Assembly (NCBI GenBank): GCA_964504305.1
Contig: CAZDEB010000002.1
Location: forward strand, 1-64,000
Direction of reading: 5' to 3'
DNA length: 64,000 nt
Source of the DNA: UBA11606 sp964504305
GTDB taxonomy: Bacteria > Actinomycetota > Acidimicrobiia > Acidimicrobiales > Aldehydirespiratoraceae
Part shown: piece by piece, positions 58,874 to 64,000 of the stretch
Position numbering within the stretch: the first letter of the stretch is position 1
Layout of the letters: each line of letters starts with the position of its first letter
The notes under the pieces: generated by a model
What the model was told of the DNA's origin: nothing
The model's input: only the letters and a program-made list of their open reading frames with translations
The model's database searches: none
Program-made: the position numbers and the translations under genes

Positions 58874-61197
58874 CCGGTTATCGCAAGACGCTGCGCCGAT
58901 TGCACCGCGTCGATGTCGATGTAACAACCCTGCAGATGGCGAGCCGCGACCTCGGCGAAGGCTTCGCGGCCGTGCAGGACTCGACGGTTGTCGAACGCGA
59001 TCAGGTCGCCGGGTCCGAGGGTGATCCCCAGCACGAAGCGTGGCGATGACAACTCGGTGGCGAACCGCGCATAAGCCGCATAGAACCGCTCAACCATGGC
59101 GACCGCCCCGGTAGGCGCTTCCATGCTGCGGTGGTTTACGGCTACGGCTACCACCTGACCGTCGGCACTCAGCTCGATCAGCGGTCGTCGGGCCCGTAGA
59201 TCCACCTCGTCGTCGTGAAAACGAAAGTCGACAACGGTCTGGGTGAGTACCGCGAAATCGGCCGCGAATGAGCGACGGAGATGTTCGGCCACCGCAAATC
59301 CGTCGGCGAACTGGCTCGCTCCGCCGGTCTGCGCCGACGCCAAGCAATGAAGAAGCTGCACCGTCGGACACGGATCTCGGTAAGGGTTGTCGGTGTGTAG
59401 CGGCAATCCAACCGGGGTGAAGGCCAGGTTGTTGGGGTTGGCCGCGGCGATCACATCGAACAGTTCGCCGTAATTGGTATTGCGAACGAAGCCAATCCGA
59501 TCGGCGAAACGCAACACCTCGTCGGGAGTGGTGTCCACATTGGTGGCCAGCGCGATGCCGTCGAGGGCCAGCGCCTCGGCGAACGTCGAGAGATCGCCTC
59601 TGGCATCGGTGGCATTGGTCCGCAGGGTTTTGCTGTGGGTGCCCTCCCATAAGCGACGATCGACGCGCCCGGTTGCCGACCCCGCGGGCACCACGCAGGC
59701 GTGGCGGCGCCCATCGGTGTGCTGCACCGTGATTTGGCGGTCGGTTTCGGTCGAGGATTCGCCCACCACCGTCCAGCCGTCCAGGTCTTGCACATCGAGC
59801 AGGTGTTGGTCGTTGCCGGCGTCGCGGCATTCGGCGCAGCGACAGGCATCGCGTGCCCACGTCGCGCTGGTGGGACCAACCGCGGCGAGGGCGGCCTGGA
59901 TCATCGGGCGGTAACTCTCGAGCCCAGCGATCTCGATACCTTCGACCTTACCGTCGTCATCGAACTCCCTCAGGGCCACCGCTTCGGCGCAAAACGGGTT
60001 CGCTTCGAACCGGCGAACCTCGTCGTCGCTGAATGGCCCCCCTTGCTCTTCGAGTGACATGATTGACGCGTGGCTCAATCGATCTAGATACGACGGTTCG
60101 GTCGCCACGCGGTAACGCTTGGCGGCAACGTGGTTGCGGATCGGCTCGGTTATTGCCGCCGACAACAGCGGCTGAAGCGCACGTGCTCCGAGTTCGGCGT
60201 GCCCCGGCAAACCCCAATCTCCGGCCTGGCCAAGGACGTGTCCCAGGTCATGAAGCAACGCGGCCAAGATCAGGTCGTCGGACGCCCCGACCGACCGAGC
60301 CTTGGCCGCACTTTGCAGGCTGTGATCGAGCATGTTGACGTTCTCGCCATAGGACTGATGCCCGGTTAGCTGAAGCAGTTCGATCAGCGTGTCGACAAGC
60401 GGTAGTTCGTGGCCAACGAGGGAGCGGCCTTGCCATTGAGGGGCCGGGTCAAAACCGCACAGGTCGGCGACCGTCGGCGCGATGTCGAGAATCGATGCCG
60501 TCGCCCAGCCGGTCGCCGGCGCAACCCGCCCGCCGGCTCGCAGCACCACGAACGTCTCTGTTTCTTCGGGCCGGTCTCCGCCATGGCTCTTGGCGATGCC
60601 GCCATGGTCGGTGGTGACCACCACCCGATCGTCGGGCCCGACGTGTTGTAGTAGCTGGCCCAACAAGGCGTCGGAACGAGTCGCAGCGGCGACGTATTCG
60701 GGGCTGTCCCATCCGTATCGGTGGCCGTCTACATCGGGTTGGGTCAGATAGACGAACACGATGTCGTGGTCGCGGCGATCGAGCAGGGCGCAGGCCGAAT
60801 TGGTGGTGTTGGCATCATCATGAGGGCCGTAGCCGGCGTCGGTAAGAACCAACTCGGTGACCGCCGTCGACTCGAGACAGGCATCCAACGGAAGCCAGCT
60901 GAGAAAGGCCGCGGTTCGTTGTCCCGAGGCGTGGGCCTGCTGGAGAAATGAAGGGGCATCAGTCGACACGGGGCCCGGGGTGTTGTCGAGCAGACCGTGG
61001 GCGGCTGGCGCAACGCTGCGAAACATCGACGTGTGGGCCGGGAGCGTGATGGTGGGCAACACGGTGCGAGCGCTGAAACACGACGCGCCGGTTCGAGCGA
61101 GCGTGGTGAGATAAGGCATCGTTGCGCGAGTGATGTGTCGCGGTGCGAGCCCATCGATGGATAGCACGACGGTGACCGTCGTCGACTTTGTGTTCAT
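58870..61197 (-). CDS. Three-domain phosphonate enzyme: AP-superfamily phosphodiesterase + PhnZ/TmpB-type HD oxygenase + TmpA-type dioxygenase
   Basis: 775 residues. Domain 1 (~6-262) has a full alkaline-phosphatase-superfamily metal set: D15 (LSIDGLA), Thr51 nucleophile (LPTITLPAH), D155 and H159 (QPDVDGHRYG), D197 and H198 (TTDHGG), H205 (KSHGG). Domain 2 (~268-440) is PhnZ/TmpB-like: lid YGE (283-285), H292, H316-D317, H333, H356 and D413-D415, plus NHVAAKRY and SIMSLEEQGGPF typical of phosphonate HDIG oxygenases. Domain 3 (~441-775) is a gamma-butyrobetaine-hydroxylase/TmpA-type enzyme: zinc finger C452-x-C454-x2-C457, iron triad H601-x-D603...H742, 2-oxoglutarate arginine R753. Known pairs hydroxylate then cleave aminoethyl- or trimethylaminoethyl-phosphonate. 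ATG at 61197 chosen; earlier codons would enter the divergent promoter. Substrate unproven. Confidence 0.85.
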   Translation of the reverse strand: MNTKSTTVTVVLSIDGLAPRHITRATMPYLTTLARTGASCFSARTVLPTITLPAHTSMFRSVAPAAHGLLDNTPGPVSTDAPSFLQQAHASGQRTAAFLSWLPLDACLESTAVTELVLTDAGYGPHDDANTTNSACALLDRRDHDIVFVYLTQPDVDGHRYGWDSPEYVAAATRSDALLGQLLQHVGPDDRVVVTTDHGGIAKSHGGDRPEETETFVVLRAGGRVAPATGWATASILDIAPTVADLCGFDPAPQWQGRSLVGHELPLVDTLIELLQLTGHQSYGENVNMLDHSLQSAAKARSVGASDDLILAALLHDLGHVLGQAGDWGLPGHAELGARALQPLLSAAITEPIRNHVAAKRYRVATEPSYLDRLSHASIMSLEEQGGPFSDDEVRRFEANPFCAEAVALREFDDDGKVEGIEIAGLESYRPMIQAALAAVGPTSATWARDACRCAECRDAGNDQHLLDVQDLDGWTVVGESSTETDRQITVQHTDGRRHACVVPAGSATGRVDRRLWEGTHSKTLRTNATDARGDLSTFAEALALDGIALATNVDTTPDEVLRFADRIGFVRNTNYGELFDVIAAANPNNLAFTPVGLPLHTDNPYRDPCPTVQLLHCLASAQTGGASQFADGFAVAEHLRRSFAADFAVLTQTVVDFRFHDDEVDLRARRPLIELSADGQVVAVAVNHRSMEAPTGAVAMVERFYAAYARFATELSSPRFVLGITLGPGDLIAFDNRRVLHGREAFAEVAARHLQGCYIDIDAVQSAQRLAITG

Positions 61198-61248
61198 GTC
61201 GCGCAGGCTAGGCCAGCCAAGTCGGTCAACGTGAGATAGAAACGCGTC

Positions 61249-62298
61249 ATGAGCACCCGACACGGAATCGATATCGCCAACGCAATCGAGGTCGTTGGTT
61301 GTCACGCTGAGGGTGAGGTCGGCGATGTCATTGTCGGGGGAGTGCAAGCTCCGCCCGGAGCAACCATCTGGGAGCAGTCGAGGTTTGTTGATCGAGATCA
61401 GCGACTGCGAAATGTGGTCCTAAACGAACCCCGGGGCGGGGTATTTCGCCACGTCAACTTGCTGGTACCTCCGTTGCATCCGGATGCAGCAGCCGGGTTC
61501 ATCATTATGGAACCGTGCCATACGCCACCGATGTCGGGTTCGAACTCGATTTGTGTGGCAACCGTTCTGCTCGAGACCGGGCTGGTAGAGATGACCGAGC
61601 CCATTACCCGGTTCTCGATCGAAGCCCCCGGTGGCCTGGTCGCGATCGAAGCGCAGTGCCGGGCCGGCAAAGCCGAGCGCATCACCATCACCAACGTGGC
61701 GTCGTTTGCCTCGGTCCTCGACGCTGAGATCGATGTTGCGGGCATCGGCAAGCTACGGGTCGATACCGCATTTGGCGGCGACAGCTTCGTGCTGGTCGAT
61801 GCCGACGATCTTGGAATCGACGTCGATCCAGCCAACGCGTCGCGGCTGGTAGCCGTTGGCGGCGAGATCGTCCGGGCCGCCAACGAGCAATTGGGTTTTG
61901 TTCATCCGACGAACTCCGACTGGACCCACATCTCGTTTTGTCAGATTGCTGAACCGCTCTCGAGCGATCGCCACGGGCGGCTCACGATGCGCAGCACCTC
62001 GGTGATCGAGCCGGGGAAACTTGACCGATCGCCCACCGGCACCGGCGTGTCGGCTCGCATGGCCGTGCTGCACCAGCGGGGCCAAATGGGGGTCGGCGAC
62101 GAGTTGGTCATGCGTTCGGTCATTGATTCCGAATTCGTGGGATCGATCGCCGGCACTGCTCGGGCTGGGGACTTGGCTGCAATCGTGCCGACGGTGTCGG
62201 GCCGGGCTTGGATAACCGGCGTTTCGTCGTTGGTGGTGGACCCTGCTGATCCTTGGCCGACCGGGTACCGGGTTGGCGATACTTGGCCGACCGGGTGA
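61249..62298 (+). CDS. Proline-racemase-family protein (hydroxyproline dehydratase-like)
   Basis: 349 residues with the family fold: VGCHAEGEVGDVIVGG, EPRGGVFRHVNLLVPP, then the first catalytic site MEPCHTPPMSGSNSICVATV, where the usual cysteine is Ser96, and the second site DRSPTGTGVSARMA, where it is Thr263. Proline racemase and 4-hydroxyproline epimerase use two cysteines; trans-3-hydroxyproline dehydratase uses Cys and Thr. Here neither cysteine remains, so simple racemisation is unlikely and a dehydratase or other isomerase action is more plausible. Divergent from the phosphonate fusion, 51 bases apart, and 21 bases before the LLM gene. Confidence 0.82.
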   Translation: MSTRHGIDIANAIEVVGCHAEGEVGDVIVGGVQAPPGATIWEQSRFVDRDQRLRNVVLNEPRGGVFRHVNLLVPPLHPDAAAGFIIMEPCHTPPMSGSNSICVATVLLETGLVEMTEPITRFSIEAPGGLVAIEAQCRAGKAERITITNVASFASVLDAEIDVAGIGKLRVDTAFGGDSFVLVDADDLGIDVDPANASRLVAVGGEIVRAANEQLGFVHPTNSDWTHISFCQIAEPLSSDRHGRLTMRSTSVIEPGKLDRSPTGTGVSARMAVLHQRGQMGVGDELVMRSVIDSEFVGSIAGTARAGDLAAIVPTVSGRAWITGVSSLVVDPADPWPTGYRVGDTWPTG

Positions 62299-62319
62299 GT
62301 CGGCGTCTACGCTCGTTGG

Positions 62320-63261
62320 ATGCCTCAACCATTTCGTTTCGGTCTGCAACTTCACGGCCCAATTGATGACAAGACTTGGCTCGACACGGCCCGGTTCGCC
62401 GAAGACCAAGGGTTCTCATCGATTCTGATGCCCGACCATTTTCATCATCAGTACGGGCCGATAGTTTCGCTGGCCGCAGCGGCCGCGGTCACCACCGAAT
62501 TGAAGGTCGGCGCGCTGGTGTTCGGCAACGATTATCGCCATCCGGTGGTGTTGGCCAAAGAGATGGCGACTCTCGACCACATCTCGCAGGGGCGAGTCGA
62601 GTTTGGCCTCGGTGCCGGCTGGACCCGTACCGACTACGACCAGTCAGGGCTGGTCTATGACCGCCCCGGGGTCCGTATCGAGCGGATGGTCGAAAGCCTC
62701 GACATCATTCGCAAGTGTTGGGCCGGCGACGCGTTCGACTACCAGGGCAAGCATTACACGATCAGCGGCTACGACGGTCATCCCAAGCCGTACACCGAAG
62801 GAGGACCTCCGGTCATCATCGGCGGTGGCGGCCCGCGGATGCTCGGGGTAGCGACAAGAAACGCCGACATTGTCGCGGTCACCGCCAATCTCCGAGCCGG
62901 CGAGGTCGGCGCCGATGCCATCGCCGATTCGATGCCCGACGCTTACGATCGCAAGATCGCGCGGGTCAAAGAGGTGGCCGGCGACCGCTTCGAGTCCCTC
63001 GAGCTCAGTTCTCTGGCGATGAACACCGCGATCGGCGATGATCGCGATGCCACCCTCGGAGTGTTCGCCGAACTCTTCGGCGCTTCGGTGGACGACGTGG
63101 CCCAAAGCCCGGCCCTAATTGCCGGAAGTGTTGCTCAGATTGTCGAGACGCTGCAACAACGTCGCGAACGGTGGGGCTTCAACTACGTCGTGGTGCAGTG
63201 GAGCGGCGGGCGCGGCATGGACAAGTTCGGTGAGGTAATCGCCGCACTAGCCGGAACCTGA
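62320..63261 (+). CDS. LLM class F420-dependent oxidoreductase (TIGR03621-like)
   Basis: 313 residues: FGLQLHGPIDDKTWLDTARF, SSILMPDHFHHQYGPIVSLA, LDHISQGRVEFGLGAGWTRT and VIIGGGGPRMLGVATRNADI show the luciferase-like barrel with an F420-type nucleotide loop. It is not close to the tandem pair at 7291-9148. Reduces or oxidises a small molecule with deazaflavin; substrate unknown. Same strand as the proline-racemase-family gene and probably cotranscribed. Confidence 0.87.
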   Translation: MPQPFRFGLQLHGPIDDKTWLDTARFAEDQGFSSILMPDHFHHQYGPIVSLAAAAAVTTELKVGALVFGNDYRHPVVLAKEMATLDHISQGRVEFGLGAGWTRTDYDQSGLVYDRPGVRIERMVESLDIIRKCWAGDAFDYQGKHYTISGYDGHPKPYTEGGPPVIIGGGGPRMLGVATRNADIVAVTANLRAGEVGADAIADSMPDAYDRKIARVKEVAGDRFESLELSSLAMNTAIGDDRDATLGVFAELFGASVDDVAQSPALIAGSVAQIVETLQQRRERWGFNYVVVQWSGGRGMDKFGEVIAALAGT

Positions 63262-63270
63262 TCGCCGCCG

Positions 63271-64000
63271 TTGGCCCTTCTCTTGGCGCTCGGAGTGTCG
63301 TTAGCCGCCGGCGTCAGCGACTTCAGTGGCGCAGTGGCGACGCGACGGGCACCGGCGATGGTGGTGAGCGCCGCCGCTCACGCCGCCGGACTGGTGTTCA
63401 CCGTTGGCCTCGCGCTGTTGCTTGGCGGCTCTCCGACCGCGTCTGATCTGGCGTGGGGTGCGGCTGCTGGTGCGGGGAGCGCCGTTGGCCTGGTGGCCAT
63501 TTACCACGGCTACGCCCACTACCGAGTCGGAATCGTCGCGCCGGTGGTAGGGGTGCTTTCGACCGCCTGCCCCGTGGCGGTGTCGGCGGCTCAGGGCGAT
63601 TCGTTCAGCCCGCGGGTTGGTTTGGGAATAGCGCTCGGCTTTCTGGCGATTGGCATGGTGAGCATGTCGGGCGACAAGGGGAGTGGACAGGTCGCTCGAT
63701 CGATCGGCTTCGGGCTGATTGGAGCGGCCGGACTCGGGTTCTTGCTGGTGGCCTTCGCCCAGACCAGCGACGATGGCGGGGTGTGGATTGTGGCGCCTTC
63801 ACGACTGTCCGGGCTCGTGATCCTTGCCGCACTGATGGCTATCACCGGGGCCAAACCTCATGTGGGCCGGTCCAACGTGGCGGTAATCATCGCCATAGCG
63901 GTGTTGAGCTCTTCGGCCAACGCCTTGTACGCCACCGCCACCACCTTGGGTTCGTTGGCGACGGTGGCCGTAGTGGCGTCGATGTTCCCGGCGGTGAGCG
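63271..64000 (+). CDS. EamA/DMT-family transporter, truncated by the window edge
   Basis: Starts at a TTG at 63271, 9 bases after the LLM stop, and stays open to the right edge (243 codons visible). It has seven or more hydrophobic helices, opening with LALGVSLAAGVSDFSGAVAT and continuing through YHGYAHYRVGIVAPVVGVLS and ALGFLAIGMVSMSG; the repeated pattern is the EamA metabolite-exporter layout. The second EamA half is only partly present. Likely an exporter or permease for small metabolites, cotranscribed with the two genes before it. Confidence 0.8.
   Translation, partial: MALLLALGVSLAAGVSDFSGAVATRRAPAMVVSAAAHAAGLVFTVGLALLLGGSPTASDLAWGAAAGAGSAVGLVAIYHGYAHYRVGIVAPVVGVLSTACPVAVSAAQGDSFSPRVGLGIALGFLAIGMVSMSGDKGSGQVARSIGFGLIGAAGLGFLLVAFAQTSDDGGVWIVAPSRLSGLVILAALMAITGAKPHVGRSNVAVIIAIAVLSSSANALYATATTLGSLATVAVVASMFPAVS

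Noticed and set aside
1..64000. tRNA, rRNA, insertion sequences, prophage or plasmid genes
   Set aside because: No transposase, integrase, terminal repeats or RNA-gene signatures were seen; gaps between genes are all too short for an unnoticed mobile element.

Overview
The window reads as a chromosomal segment from a GC-rich actinomycetote. Supporting this are several F420/flavin LLM oxidoreductases, an SCO6745-type protein, a 180-kDa type NAD-glutamate dehydrogenase, many GTG/TTG starts and dense ATGA/GTGA/TGATG junctions. A DMSP-lyase-type cupin, phosphonate genes and quaternary-amine genes suggest a free-living, probably marine, member of the Acidimicrobiia (inference). Genes are packed almost end to end: no gap exceeds 300 bases. 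I see no rRNA, tRNA, CRISPR, insertion sequence or prophage, and composition looks uniform.

Layout. 1-4.8 kb: a hydrolase/TetR pair divergent from an aminotransferase across a perfect TetR-type palindrome, then an M20 peptidase-ilvA operon. 4.9-12.5 kb: a PGM1-like ATP-grasp ligase, an SCO6745 protein with two tandem LLM oxidoreductases, and an OYE-type demethylase/LLM/pterin dehydratase operon. 12.6-18.9 kb: a TerB-like/Coq4-like protein, an ABM-like protein, a nitrilase, a YHYH lipoprotein with a HupE-like membrane protein, and a sterol desaturase divergent from TetR. 19-28 kb: the large glutamate dehydrogenase, TetR with Dabb and SRPBCC proteins, a repeat-containing protein and a Tat-lipoprotein amine oxidase. 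28-36 kb: argE, acyl-CoA dehydrogenase, RidA, a GbcA/Stc2-type Rieske oxygenase and DUF1028, then a CBS protein, an MFS exporter and a second Rieske oxygenase. 36-44.4 kb: ArsR, hydantoinase A and B, a DAO-type oxidase, LysR and an MttB/MtgB-family methyltransferase. 44.4-48.3 kb: a permease with ArsR, a DMSP-lyase-type cupin, and a thioesterase-NUDIX-HAD operon. 48.4-58.8 kb: two OrdL/PuuB-like oxidases, a GNAT, a C45 hydrolase, and an omega-aminotransferase-Lrp-potABC-potD operon. 58.9-64 kb: a three-enzyme phosphonate fusion, a proline-racemase-family enzyme, an LLM oxidoreductase and a partial EamA transporter.

The outstanding feature is the 775-residue protein at 58870-61197. It joins an intact alkaline-phosphatase-superfamily domain, a PhnZ/TmpB-type HD di-iron C-P-cleaving oxygenase and a TmpA/gamma-butyrobetaine-hydroxylase-type 2-oxoglutarate dioxygenase with its small zinc domain. 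I know the last two as separate enzymes of 2-aminoethyl- and 2-trimethylaminoethyl-phosphonate oxidation. Fused to a phosphodiesterase-like domain they look like a one-protein route from an esterified phosphonate to phosphate plus glycine or glycine betaine.

Across the window the genes form a coherent theme: import (PotABCD), oxidation and demethylation (Rieske, OYE, MttB, DAO) and nitrogen disposal (aminotransferases, glutamate dehydrogenase) of small methylated or cationic nitrogen compounds. The individual substrates are inferred, not shown by the sequence.
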